This document shows positions 35,837-45,500 of a DNA stretch of 64,000 nt, piece by piece. Every line of letters starts with the position of its first letter. The first letter of the stretch is position 1. The stretch lies in assembly GCA_031082125.1 (NCBI GenBank), contig JAVHLM010000006.1:123926-187925 (forward strand), in the 5' to 3' direction. This DNA is from Candidatus Eremiobacterota bacterium. Lineage in GTDB: Bacteria > Vulcanimicrobiota > CADAWZ01 > Ess09-12. The notes beneath the pieces were generated by a model that worked only from the letters and a program-made list of their open reading frames with translations, was not told the origin of the DNA and ran no database searches. The translations under genes were made by a program, and so were the position numbers.

Positions 35837-36296
35837 TTCTCTTCACCTCGCCGAAATATTTTTCCGCAAGCACGATGGCCGCGTAATCATCATAGGCCTT
35901 CGGGGGAACCTGCAGCGTCGTCGGTATGAGCCTCCACAGTCCCCGGGGAGGATTCTCCCGGAAATACTTTCTCCTCGCTTCCTCGGTGGAGTGCTTTTCA
36001 TCGATGACCTCCAGCGGAAGGGTGATGGCGCTCCCCTTGATAAGGCTCCTGAGCTTCTTCGAGAAGGTCCCTGACCCTATAAGGATCTTCCGGGGCCCGT
36101 ACTTTTTTATGAGGGCCTCGAGCTCATCGAGAATCGCCGAGGTCTGCACCACTCTCCTTGCCTTGACCAGAAGGGTCTCCGACACGACGGCAAGGCCGCA
36201 CTTTTCCTTGCCGGGATCAAGGGAAAGGATCACTTCCTCTGCTTCCTTCATGGTGTGGGGACCTTCAGAAACCTTCTCATTGAATACCTCAGCCAT
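35820..36296 (-). CDS. YqgF/RuvX-like RNase H-fold protein
   Basis: A 158-residue protein of the YqgF superfamily. Three acidic positions line up with the RNase H-like active site: D in ILSLDPGKEKCGLAVV, E in VIDEKHSTEEARRKYF, and D in AYDDYAAIVLAEKYF. RuvX members mature 16S rRNA or resolve DNA; this divergent copy has a DPG motif more like RuvC-type nucleases, so exact activity is open. Start at 36296 (AGGA nearby) or ATG 36251 without much to choose; the folded domain begins at about residue 20. It is downstream of DUF3084 by 144 bases. Confidence 0.7.
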   Translation of the reverse strand: MAEVFNEKVSEGPHTMKEAEEVILSLDPGKEKCGLAVVSETLLVKARRVVQTSAILDELEALIKKYGPRKILIGSGTFSKKLRSLIKGSAITLPLEVIDEKHSTEEARRKYFRENPPRGLWRLIPTTLQVPPKAYDDYAAIVLAEKYFGEVKRNENSA

Positions 36297-36334
36297 GGCG
36301 TTCCTATTCCCCGCTTTATTCTTTACCGACGCAT

Positions 36335-36363
36335 ATTATATACTATATATTCCCCAGCAGACA
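36335..36363 (-). promoter_or_regulatory. Weak promoter candidate before YqgF-like gene
   Basis: A perfect TATAAT (36340-36335) lies in an AT-rich patch (GTATATAATATGC) with only a poor -35 (TGTCTG) 17 bases upstream. A CTATAGTATAG-type repeat lies nearby at about 36400. Confidence 0.3.
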
Positions 36364-36440
36364 GTTCCGGCCTCCATACTGACGCACCTCAGACTCTTTA
36401 CTATAGTATAGAGGAAAATCTCGGAAAATACAAGTAACGC

Positions 36441-37376
36441 TCACTGGGGCGTGATCTTGAGGATGAAGCTCAGGGGCCCCGACGCGGCAAGGTCGTTGCG
36501 GGCCAGGGCCGACACCTCCACCCAGGTGCCCCATCCCCTTATCTCCTTGACAGCGGCAAGCACCTGGGCCATCGGGATGTCCACAAGGGGCTGAGACTGG
36601 GGGACTCTCACCATGCCCCGGCGCTCGGCCCGGTATTCCACCTGCCTCATGAAATCCAGCAGATCGAAAAAGACCTTCTCTTCCGTTGCCTTGCCCTCGA
36701 GGTGAGCCACAAAGAGCTTCTCGCCCTTTTTAAAAAGGATACGGTTGGGGTAGCGCACGAACCGCAGGGAGACTTTGTCGCCGTAATAAGCATTGTTCCC
36801 CGCGCAGGCAAGGACCACCTCGTTCTCCGTGGCCCTCGAGAGGTCCTCCATGAGGCGTTCCCGCTCAGCGAGGGAGAGGGTGACAAGATCCTTCCTTTTC
36901 CCTCCCGGAAGGAGATTGGCCTTGAGAAAAAGGGCCTGCTGGCTGTTCCTGCGCTCCACCTCCCTTGAGGCGGCCTCGATAAGGCCTGCCACGAGCCTTT
37001 CCCGGGCCGAATCGCCCTCGCCCCGTGGCACGACAGTCAAGGCAAAAGGCTCGTTCATGCGGAAAAGGGCGGCGCTTCCCCTGCCCTTGTTGAGCTCCTC
37101 AATCTCCGCGAGAAGGAGGGCTCTCTGTGACTCAAGCTCCCTGATGCCGAAAAGAGCCATGCGGGCCCTCTGAGAATAAAAGGAGATGACAGTAATGGTG
37201 AAGAGGGTGACAAACATTCCCACCAGCACTATGATGAGGAGCGACGTATAGCGGGGCCTGAGGCCCAGGAAGCTGATCTTGCGGCGGGCCACACGTCTGC
37301 CGAACTCACTCCCCAGGTACGCAAAGATCCCGCCGACACACATCACAAGGGCAATTATCAAGATGCCTCTTACCAT
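36441..37376 (-). CDS. DUF3084-family membrane protein
   Basis: A 311-residue protein with two N-terminal membrane segments (about 1-22 and 44-67) joined by the conserved loop GSEFGRRVARRKISFLGLRPRYTS, the DUF3084 signature known from Cyanobacteria. A coiled coil (about 80-105) and a soluble domain (SFILKITPQ at the end) follow. Function unknown, but it sits inside an LPS-export operon, five genes in all. Start at ATG 37376, preceded by AAGGA. Convincing family call from motif; role is inference only. Confidence 0.82.
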   Translation of the reverse strand: MVRGILIIALVMCVGGIFAYLGSEFGRRVARRKISFLGLRPRYTSLLIIVLVGMFVTLFTITVISFYSQRARMALFGIRELESQRALLLAEIEELNKGRGSAALFRMNEPFALTVVPRGEGDSARERLVAGLIEAASREVERRNSQQALFLKANLLPGGKRKDLVTLSLAERERLMEDLSRATENEVVLACAGNNAYYGDKVSLRFVRYPNRILFKKGEKLFVAHLEGKATEEKVFFDLLDFMRQVEYRAERRGMVRVPQSQPLVDIPMAQVLAAVKEIRGWGTWVEVSALARNDLAASGPLSFILKITPQ

Positions 37377-37389
37377 AGCATTCCTTCCA

Positions 37390-38508
37390 TCAGGTTTTCG
37401 CCGCCTTGAGGAGCATCCCAAGGCCAAGGCCCCCGAAGATGACGTTGGGCGCCCACGATCCCAGCCAGGCAGGGAGCGTGCCGTTCTCTCCAAGGGCCCT
37501 CCCCACTGTCATCAGGACATAAAAGAGAAGGATAAAGACCAGGGAGAGGCCCAGGCCGATGGAGGTGGTGGCTCTGTGCGGACGCAGGCCCAGGGGGATC
37601 CCGAAAAGGCCGAAGACCATGCAGGTGAAGGGAAGGGAGAGCTTCTGGTGAAAAATGACCATCATCCGCCGGTACGTCCGGGAGTATGTGTCATTGGAGC
37701 CGGACTTGGCAGCCACGACTTTCATGACCTCCAGCTTTCTCTTCAGACGGGTCCTGTTCATCTCCTCGGGCTTGCGGTCCCTTTTCGCAAGCTCTGACGG
37801 GCCCACGTCGATGGGCAGGCGCCCCACCTCCGACCTGGACTCGTACTTAATACCCTGGTTCTCATCAAAATCATAGGTTCTCGGGTCAATGAGCCTCCAG
37901 ATGTTGTTCTCCCATACGGCCTTGGGTGCATAGACCTCCCTGAGACGGTGATTGTTCCTGAAGTAAAAGATGACGACGCCGCGCAGAAGCCCCCGCTCCT
38001 CATCAAGGCTCTTGGCGAATATGCGGCGCTCGGTGCCCTCTTCATCAACATCGGAGATGATGAGGTTCTCCCTCTCGCTCTTGGCCTCCTGCACGATCTG
38101 CCTTATGAGAATATTGGTGGCAGTATAATTGGCATCGGGCACGACATACTCGCCAAGATAAAAAGAGACCAGGGAGATGACAAAGGTGAGGAAAAGGCCC
38201 GGTATGCCTATGCGGACAAGGCTTATCCCGCCGGCCTTCATGGCGATTATCTCGCTGTCGCCCGAGAGCCTGCCGAAGGCAAGGAGCGTCGAGAGAAGGA
38301 CGGCCATGGGAAAGGTATAGACAAGGACCTGCGGCATGGAGCAGAGGATGTACCTCATGACAAGGGAGAGATTCTGCGAGCCCATGGCAATCATGTTCGA
38401 GATGATCTCGCTTGAGGAGACTGACATGAAGAGCACCGTAAAGGCGGCAACACCGTAGAAGAAAGGAAAGATCATCTCTGAAAGAACGTACCGGTCAAGA
38501 ATTTTCAT
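37390..38508 (-). CDS. LptF/LptG family LPS-export permease
   Basis: A 372-residue permease of the YjgP/YjgQ family with six membrane segments: three before about residue 130 (ILDRYVLSEMIFPFFYGVAAF...; PMAVLLSTLLAFGRLSGDSEIIAMKAGG) and three after about 285 (FTCMVFGLFGIPLGLRP), with a periplasmic beta-jellyroll between. It pairs with LptB to extract LPS from the inner membrane. ATG 38508 overlaps the lptB stop by 14 bases. Only one permease gene is present here; a partner may be elsewhere or the protein may act as a homodimer. Confidence 0.92.
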   Translation of the reverse strand: MKILDRYVLSEMIFPFFYGVAAFTVLFMSVSSSEIISNMIAMGSQNLSLVMRYILCSMPQVLVYTFPMAVLLSTLLAFGRLSGDSEIIAMKAGGISLVRIGIPGLFLTFVISLVSFYLGEYVVPDANYTATNILIRQIVQEAKSERENLIISDVDEEGTERRIFAKSLDEERGLLRGVVIFYFRNNHRLREVYAPKAVWENNIWRLIDPRTYDFDENQGIKYESRSEVGRLPIDVGPSELAKRDRKPEEMNRTRLKRKLEVMKVVAAKSGSNDTYSRTYRRMMVIFHQKLSLPFTCMVFGLFGIPLGLRPHRATTSIGLGLSLVFILLFYVLMTVGRALGENGTLPAWLGSWAPNVIFGGLGLGMLLKAAKT

Positions 38509-39247
38509 GGTCCACCGTGCTCCAGGCATCAAACCTGAACCGCTCGCCCAGGTAGTATTTTCGCGCAATGGGGCTCTCGGCTACTTCCTTTGAATCGCCC
38601 GACACAAGGATTCTGCCGTCCCTTATGATGTAGGACCGCTCGGTGATGGCAAGGGTCTCCCTCACGCTGTGATCGGTAATAAGGATGCCTATCCCCTTTC
38701 CCTTCAGATTCATTATTATCTCCTGGATATCGGAGACGGCAATGGGATCGACGCCGGTGAAGGGCTCGTCGAGGAGTATGAAATCCGGGTCCGTGGCGAG
38801 GGCCCTCGCAATCTCGACGCGCCTGCGCTCGCCGCCCGAAAGGGAATAGGCAGGCTGCCTGATAAGGTTCTGGAGGCCGAATTCCTCCATAAGCCTGGGA
38901 AGGCGCTCGTTCTGCGCTTTCCGGGGCACATCCCTCATCTCCCAGATGACCCTGATATTCTCCTCGACAGTGAGGCGCCTGAAGACCGAGTTTTCCTGGG
39001 CAAGGTATCCCATCCCCATGAGGGCGCGGACATGCATGGGATACCGCGTGATATCCCTGCCGTTGAGAAGTATGGATCCCTTCTCCGGCATGACCAGCCC
39101 GACAGACATGTAAAAGGTTGTCGTCTTCCCTGCGCCGTTGGGGCCAAGAAGTCCCACTATCTCGCCCTTCTCGATATAAATGCTGACGCCGTCAACGACC
39201 CTGCGGCCCCTGTATGATTTCACAAGGCCTTCCATCTCAAGCTTCAA
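38495..39247 (-). CDS. lptB: LPS-export ABC transporter ATPase LptB
   Basis: A 250-residue ATPase. Walker A GPNGAGKTT (35-43), Q loop GYLAQENSVFRRLTVEENI, signature SLSGGERRRVEIARAL, Walker B FILLDEPFTGVDP, and the H loop ITDHSVRETL, all in the LptB-specific form. The C-terminal extension PIARKYYLGERFRF is also typical. It powers LPS transport together with LptF/G and LptC. The gene lies 64 bases downstream of lptC and overlaps lptF/G. Confidence 0.96.
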   Translation of the reverse strand: MKLEMEGLVKSYRGRRVVDGVSIYIEKGEIVGLLGPNGAGKTTTFYMSVGLVMPEKGSILLNGRDITRYPMHVRALMGMGYLAQENSVFRRLTVEENIRVIWEMRDVPRKAQNERLPRLMEEFGLQNLIRQPAYSLSGGERRRVEIARALATDPDFILLDEPFTGVDPIAVSDIQEIIMNLKGKGIGILITDHSVRETLAITERSYIIRDGRILVSGDSKEVAESPIARKYYLGERFRFDAWSTVDHENS

Positions 39248-39311
39248 GGATTCCCCACTTCCTGGCGCTCCCTTAAGAGCGCCCTCTCCGCCGTAATGAC
39301 CCTGTCTTTAC

Positions 39312-39908
39312 TCACAGAGGCCCGGGCTTCCAGAGGACCTGTACATCTCTGAGGATTTCAAAGTAATTGCGGGAGGGATCACCGGTGAGATCGGTGCCGG
39401 TGAGCACCAGGGTGCCCTTGGTAATGGTCACCCTGCCATAGCCGAAAATTCTCTTCTTCTTCCCGTCCCATTTCAGCTTCGCCACCTCAAGCTTCTCGCC
39501 GGAGGTGAGGCTTCCCTTCACCCTTCCCCTGAACATGAGGCTCTCGGTCTTGAGATCTATATCGGCACCGCTCGCATTGAACGTCATGGCCGTTTTTCCC
39601 TTCTTATCGTAAAACATGCAGCTGATATCTGAAGCGTCGCCTTTCCTGGTCACCTGGTTCACCTTGATCCTGCCGGCTTTAAGCTCCCAGTGCTTCGTGC
39701 CCCCCTTGCGGGAAATCATGTTGGTAAGCTCAAGCTCCACATTGTCCCTTGAAGGCGATGAGGCCGAAGGTGACGGCGAGGATCTCCCGGGCTCCTCCTC
39801 GTCGGCGGGCCCCTTGTCAAAGAGCCCTCTTTGAAAAAACAGCACCGCGAGAAGGGCCACCACCGCAAGGGCAGTGACAACCCTGAAAAACTTCTTCACC
39901 TTCTCCAT
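39312..39908 (-). CDS. lptC: LptC-family LPS-export protein
   Basis: A 198-residue bitopic protein: short cytoplasmic N-terminus, one membrane segment (about 9-27, VVTALAVVALLAVLFFQ), a Ser/Pro linker, then an OstA/LptC-type beta jellyroll (GTKHWELKAGRIKVNQVTRKG; MTFNASGADIDLKTESLMFRG). It bridges the LptB2FG pump and the periplasmic LptA chain. Start at ATG 39908 five bases after GAGAGG; the alternative GTG 39914 lacks a site. No lptA gene is adjacent. A good promoter lies upstream at 39942-39970. Confidence 0.82.
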   Translation of the reverse strand: MEKVKKFFRVVTALAVVALLAVLFFQRGLFDKGPADEEEPGRSSPSPSASSPSRDNVELELTNMISRKGGTKHWELKAGRIKVNQVTRKGDASDISCMFYDKKGKTAMTFNASGADIDLKTESLMFRGRVKGSLTSGEKLEVAKLKWDGKKKRIFGYGRVTITKGTLVLTGTDLTGDPSRNYFEILRDVQVLWKPGPL

Positions 39909-39941
39909 CGGCACCTCTCATCGGCGGGCACTCTAAAGGCA

Positions 39942-39970
39942 AGTATACACCATTTCCCTCCCCATGACAA
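39942..39970 (-). promoter_or_regulatory. Sigma-70-like promoter of the lpt transcript
   Basis: On the minus strand TTGTCA (39970-39965), a 17-base spacer, TATACT (39947-39942): five of six matches in each box. Placed about 35 bases before the lptC start. Confidence 0.7.
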
Positions 39971-40093
39971 GATTGCACAGAATCCCGGCCCTCTCCCGAA
40001 AGAGCCCCCGACAGAAGGAGTTTTTCGCGGGAAGCAAGAATACCCTTACAACACATTCCATCTGCACCAGAGTCTATAAAAAGGAGTAATGCT

Positions 40094-41185
40094 ATGAAAA
40101 AAAGGCATATTTTCATCGCTCTTGTGGGGATCCTGGTCATCATGAGCTTTATCGCTTTTATGCCCATCGGCTGCGGCTACCAGGGAAATCCAGACTCTTC
40201 ATACAATCTTTCCGGCAGCTCCATGACTGGAAGGTACAACGTTTCAGGGAAGCTCACGACGGCCAACGGCACGACCCCCGTGGCACAGGCCACATGCACC
40301 CTGACCGGCGGCTCAAAGAGACTGCAGGCGCGCTTCAGCGGCACCTGCGTCACCGACTCGGCAGGGAACTACCTCTTTGAAAATGTGCCTGTCGGCAACT
40401 ATGTGATGCAGGTGACAGGAACCGACTTCATCACGACGAGCTTCAACTTCGCCGTGGGAAGCGCCAGCACAGTCCTCAACTCAACGGTTTACAACACCAG
40501 CGACTGGAACAACATCATGGGCAACGATCATCCCTATGATGCAAATTACGGCTATATCACCGTGGCATACCAGACGACGAGCGGCACGGCCATTTCGGGA
40601 GCTATAGCGACGGCAAATCCTCAGGCCGCTGCAAGCGGCTATTACAAGACGGGAACGCCCTCGGTGGTGGACTGGAATGCCACGGAGACCACTGCCACCG
40701 GGAAGGCCTTTTTCTACAAGGTCGATCCCGGCCAGAGCTACTTCTTCACGGCAACAAAGACCGACTACGCCTTTGAGTCCCTCACGGGAATAACCCCTGT
40801 GAAAGGCCAGATGGCCGTCTATATAGTAACCGGTGGAAGCACTGCCACGCCGACAGCGAGCCCGTCAGGGAGCCCGACCGGAAGCCCGACCGGAAGTCCG
40901 ACTGGGACCCCGACCGGGAGCCCGACGATGACCCCGACCGGGAGCCCGACGATGACTCCGACCGGGAGCCCGACGATGACCCCGACCGGGAGCCCGACGA
41001 TGACCCCGACCGGGAGCCCGACGATGTCGCCCACCGGCTCACCGTCAGGTGGGGCCGCCCAGGCCGCGGCGCCCGCCCAGTCCACCCAGACCACCTCGGG
41101 ACAGGTTCACCTCGCCTGGGGACTCCTTCTTTTGGCAGCCCTTGCCGGGATTATCGTGGTAAGGGACAGGAAAAACTTGAGCTAG
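40094..41185 (+). CDS. Surface protein with Thr/Pro/Ser repeats and C-terminal membrane anchor
   Basis: A 363-residue exported protein. Signal peptide with possible lipobox (PIGC, Cys27). Residues about 45-130 form a carboxypeptidase-regulatory-like domain (TDSAGNYLFENVPVGNYVMQVTG); a second sandwich runs to 250 (VDPGQSYFFTATKTDYAF). A linker of TPTGSPTM repeats (260-315) precedes a C-terminal tripartite tail: small polar segment, hydrophobic stretch VHLAWGLLLLAALAGIIVV, and basic RDRKN. Such tails resemble exosortase/rhombosortase-type sorting signals, though no matching enzyme is here. ATG 40094 follows AAAAGGAG. The next gene (O-antigen ligase-like) is 16 bases away. Confidence 0.7.
   Translation: MKKRHIFIALVGILVIMSFIAFMPIGCGYQGNPDSSYNLSGSSMTGRYNVSGKLTTANGTTPVAQATCTLTGGSKRLQARFSGTCVTDSAGNYLFENVPVGNYVMQVTGTDFITTSFNFAVGSASTVLNSTVYNTSDWNNIMGNDHPYDANYGYITVAYQTTSGTAISGAIATANPQAAASGYYKTGTPSVVDWNATETTATGKAFFYKVDPGQSYFFTATKTDYAFESLTGITPVKGQMAVYIVTGGSTATPTASPSGSPTGSPTGSPTGTPTGSPTMTPTGSPTMTPTGSPTMTPTGSPTMTPTGSPTMSPTGSPSGGAAQAAAPAQSTQTTSGQVHLAWGLLLLAALAGIIVVRDRKNLS
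40910..41029 (+). repeat. 24-bp coding repeats (TPTGSPTM units)
   Basis: Five in-frame 24-bp units beginning CCGACCGGGAGCCCGACG, 40910-41029, with degenerate SPTG copies back to about 40855. They encode an extended Thr/Pro/Ser linker and would vary in copy number by slippage. Confidence 0.9.
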
Positions 41186-41201
41186 CAGGTACTGAGGGCA
41201 T

Positions 41202-42500
41202 GTGAGAAAATTACTTGAGACCCTCTTTCTCTTGAGCCTCCTCCTTATCGGATGGGGAACGCTGGAGATCAAGTGGGGAGGAGACACGCTCTTCACTCTT
41301 TACGGCACCACGTGGGAATCCTTTTTCCCACTCTTTTTTTTGTACCTGATCTGCCGCATTTATAAGAAAGACTGGAAAAAGGGGGCACCCTGGAAAGACC
41401 CCTTCCTGCTCTTCGGCCTCTTTGCGGCGTTATCGGCGCTCTGGAATCCCATCCATGACTGCTCCATGGTGCTGGACTACTACCTGCCGGCTCTTGCGGC
41501 TTTTATCACCTTCCGCTACCTCCTCTCGTGCGATTTTGCCGCCATGAGCTCGCGGTTCTGGCCTTACTATCTCGGGGCCCTCGCCCTCACCGTCCTCAGG
41601 GGAATCATTGAGAAGCCCGCACTGCTCTCCAACCTTCCCTCCCTCTACCTGCCGTACCAGCAGAACACCCACCTGGACACTCCTTTTTTTCACCACAACC
41701 ACATCGCCATGAACCTCGTGCTGGGCATCCCCCTCGCCCTGGGCTACCTGCGCCTTGAGCCCAGAAAGAGGGTCTTCACGGTGGCAATGCTCCTTATCAT
41801 GCTTGCCGGCCTCATCCTGAGCAACTCCAGGAGCGGCTGGGTAGCCTTTGGTGTCACCGCGGCCTACCTTATCCTGCGCCTCAGGGTGAAGAACCTCCGC
41901 TTCGCGGTCCTTGCTTTCACTGCCGTCTTCCTTGTGCTCATGTGCAGCTTCTCGCTCACCCGGTCCCGGCTTTTCTCCCTGGCCCACTTCACGAATGACA
42001 GCAGCCTCGGCTGCCGTATGCGCATGTGGGTGATCTCGCGGGAGCTCTTCCGTGATCATCCCCTGGTGGGGATCGGGTTCTCCAACAGAACCTTCTCCTC
42101 CCTCGAGATTCTCTATTCCCGGGACCTGAGCGCCAGCGGGATCATCTCCCAGGATACCATGTTCGATCCCCATCCCCACAACCTCTATATCCAGATCGCC
42201 GTGTACCTGGGCCTGGCAGGCTTCATCATCTTCCTCTGGATGGTCCTGGAGGTCTCCTGCGCCCTCATCACCATCGGCGAGAACGATCAGAATCCCCTCA
42301 TGCTCCCTTTCTTCGTGGCGGGCTTCCTGGGCTTTCTCACGGCCAATCTTGCCGACACGGTCTTTTACAATACCCAGACCACGCTCCTGTTTCTGCTCAT
42401 TCCCGCCTATGCCCTGGAGTGGAGCGCACGATCCCGGGCAGGCGCCGGTTCGGCTCCCTCCCTGAAGGGTAAAGAGGGGACTGTGCCGAAATATCCCTGA
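41202..42500 (+). CDS. O-antigen ligase/polymerase-like membrane protein (WaaL/Wzy)
   Basis: A 432-residue polytopic protein with about 11 membrane segments. Family landmarks are the N-S-R-S-G-W segment (LSNSRSGWVAFG), a large periplasmic loop carrying PHPHNLYIQIAVYLGLAGFIIF, and a final pair of membrane helices. Such enzymes transfer polymer from undecaprenyl carrier to lipid A or to protein acceptors. It begins with GTG 41202 in GCATGTGAG, 16 bases after the Thr/Pro-rich protein gene, which could be its glycan acceptor. Specific acceptor is unknown; the call rests on motifs and topology. Confidence 0.78.
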   Translation: MRKLLETLFLLSLLLIGWGTLEIKWGGDTLFTLYGTTWESFFPLFFLYLICRIYKKDWKKGAPWKDPFLLFGLFAALSALWNPIHDCSMVLDYYLPALAAFITFRYLLSCDFAAMSSRFWPYYLGALALTVLRGIIEKPALLSNLPSLYLPYQQNTHLDTPFFHHNHIAMNLVLGIPLALGYLRLEPRKRVFTVAMLLIMLAGLILSNSRSGWVAFGVTAAYLILRLRVKNLRFAVLAFTAVFLVLMCSFSLTRSRLFSLAHFTNDSSLGCRMRMWVISRELFRDHPLVGIGFSNRTFSSLEILYSRDLSASGIISQDTMFDPHPHNLYIQIAVYLGLAGFIIFLWMVLEVSCALITIGENDQNPLMLPFFVAGFLGFLTANLADTVFYNTQTTLLFLLIPAYALEWSARSRAGAGSAPSLKGKEGTVPKYP

Positions 42501-42526
42501 CATTTCGCCTCGGAGCCTGACCACCT

Positions 42527-45500
42527 ATGAAGCTTTTTCGCATTCCCCTCCTGATGGCGGCGGTGCTGTTATTTCTTATCATTGCAGCGCTCCCGTCAGC
42601 GGCCCGCCCTGACTTCATACCCGCAGCCGAGCTGAAAAGGGGCATGAAAGGTTACGGTCGCTCGGTTTTTTCAGGCACAAAAATCGAATCATTTCCCGTG
42701 ACCATCCTGGGAGTGATAAGGCACTTCATCGCGGACCGCGATCTTATCCTTATCCGCATCGACGGGGGACCATGCCTCAAGAGCGGAATAATTGCGGGAA
42801 TGAGCGGCTCGCCCGTCTATGTGAACAACCGCCTTGCCGGAGCCATCTCCTACGGGTGGAGCTTTTCAAAAATTCCCATTGCCGGCATGACGCCTGCAGA
42901 AGACATGTATGAGGAGCTCTTCACGGCGCAGCCGCCAAAAGGCCGGGGCGGGGCTGCAGGGACCCCGCTGAAGGCTCCGCTTTCCGAAGCGGTGGTCATC
43001 AAAGGGAGGCGCTATTCCCATGCACAGCTCATCACGCCGGGGCTTCGAGGCCTCGAAAAAGAGGGAATCATACCGCTCTCTCCCGTAAAAAGCCTTGTAT
43101 TCGCAAGGGGCTTCAGCAGGGAAAGCCTTGCCTCCCTGGAGAAAAGCCTCCCTGCCTGCCAGATCATGACCTCTGTGACGGCCCTCAGTGAGGGGAAAAA
43201 TGCCCCCGCGCCCCCCATGGTGCCCGGTGCCGTGCTGGGCGTGGAGCTCCTCTCAGGGGACCTCGAGGTTGCAGGGGCAGGGACCCTCACCTATTGTGAA
43301 GGAAGCCGCTTCATGGGCTTCGGTCACTCAATGGCACAGTTTGGTGACGTGGAAATCCCCGTCACCTCGGGTGCTGTCGAGGAAATTCTCCCCTGTGTGG
43401 ACCACTCCGTGAGGTTCACCTCCTCAAGGGGTGTCGTGGGAGCCCTTACCCTCGATAGGGCCATGGGAGTGGGGGGCGTCCTCGGGAAAAAGGCGCCTTC
43501 CGTCCCCTGCGAGATAGCCCTTCGCGATTCCTCGGCCCACAGGACCTTCCGCGTAAAAGTGATCCAGCATCCCTACCTCACGGCTTCCCTGCTCTCCGAT
43601 GTCCTCAGGGAGGGAATAGGCTCAAGGACGTCCACCCTCAGGGACGCCACGGCGGAAATACACTATGCCGTGGAGCTGAAAAATCACAGGGCGCTGGAAT
43701 TCACCGACGTGGTCACAGGCTCATCTATTAACAGCGCCGTGACCTCACAGTTCACCAGATATCTCTCCCGTATCATGCAGAATGACTTCTCACGGGTCAT
43801 GATCACAAGGCTCTCTATGGACGTCAACGTGACCGCGGGAAAAAAATCTGCCACCATAAGGGCCATAAGCACAGAGAAAGACCGCTACATGCCGGGCGAG
43901 ACCATGGTGGTGAAGATACAGCTCTCGCCTTACAGGGAAAAACCGGTCACCAGGGAGGTGGTCATTCCCATTCCCGCCGATTACCCGCCGGGAACCATAC
44001 GCATTGGCGCCTGCGGAGGCGAGGGCACCCTGAGGATGAGAAAGTCTCTCCTTATCCCTGTGCCGGCGCCTTCGAGGATTGAGCAGGCACTGCGCTTCGT
44101 GGAAGAGGGAGAGAAAAACAACGAGCTTGTCGTCAAGGCAGTCTTTCCCCGGGAAACCTCCCTGGTGAGCGATGATGAGTTTTTCTTCCTGCCCCCCTCA
44201 CGGGCGAAACTCTTCGCCGCCGCACCGCAGAGCACCATGCAGGCCTCAAAAGACGTGTTCCTGTCAAGGCAGGCCGAGCCATGGGTCATCAACGGCATGG
44301 AAACCCTCAAGGTGGAGATAGGCGAGAAAAAAGCCAGGCAGGACTCCCCGGAAGGCAAGGACAGCACGGCATCATCCGGAGGCTTCGCGTCGATCCCCTT
44401 CTCTTCCCGGCAGGAAAAGCCCGCCAGGACGTCTGACGACCTCTCATTGACGGCACCGATTCCGCCACCGCGGGAACCCGAGCCGCAGCCTTCAAAGGCC
44501 CCTGACGCCCGGGCGGGAAAGCAGGATCAGGGCACCGGGAAGAGTGATGAAGGCGAAAAGGAGAGCGCTCTTGTTCCGGAACCGCTGCAGTGGTCATTGA
44601 GCGAGCGGAGCGATCTGGCGCGGGGCACCTTCCACAATGTGGCTCTCTCTTCAAAAGGTGAGCTGAGGCTTGCCCCCCTCTCGAGGGAGATACCTGCCAA
44701 TGGCAGGCTTTCATTCCTTGCTCTTGCCTGGGACAGGGCTTCCCGCACCCTTTTCACGGCGGGGAGCGGCGGCAAAGTTTTCTCCCTCACCGAGGGTGCC
44801 TCGTCTCTCCAGCAGTATGCAGATATCGACGAGCCCCTCATTACCTCCCTCTGCGCGGGCAAGGACGGCTCCCTCTATGTGGGAACCGCGCCCCATGGAA
44901 AGCTCTTCAGGGTGACAAGGGACTCCCGCTGTGAGCTGGTCCGGATCTTCCGAGAGCCCTATCTCTGGGCCCTCACCGCCGAGAGCGACGGCTCTCTTCT
45001 TGCGGGGACCGGCAGGCCAGGGGCCATTTACCGCGTGACGCCGCAGGGAGAGGCCGAGCTCCTCGCCCGGACCTGTGAGGACCACGTCCTCTGCCTTGCA
45101 AGGAGCCCGGGAGGCCGCCTCCTCGCGGGAACGGGAAACAGGGGGCTCGTCGTCGCCGTGAAACCGGGAGGCACCACTGCACCGCTTTTTGCCGCAAAGG
45201 GAGAGTGTGTCGATGCAATGGCCCTCGGCCACGAGGGGACCATCTGGTGCGCCTCAGGCAATGCCCTTTATGCCATCGCACCTGGAGGCTCCCTAAAAGA
45301 GCAGTATCTCCCCGAGGGACCGGTCCTCTCCCTTGCCGCTGACGGCAAGGGAGCTGTCTACGCCGGCACAGGCGACCGCGGGGGCCTTTACAGGGCAGGA
45401 GGCGGGTACCCCGCCGAAAGGATCTATGCCGCCTCCTCAGGGGCCTTCACGGCACTTCTCCCCTCCGAAGAAGGGGGCCTCTGGGCCGCCACGGCACACC

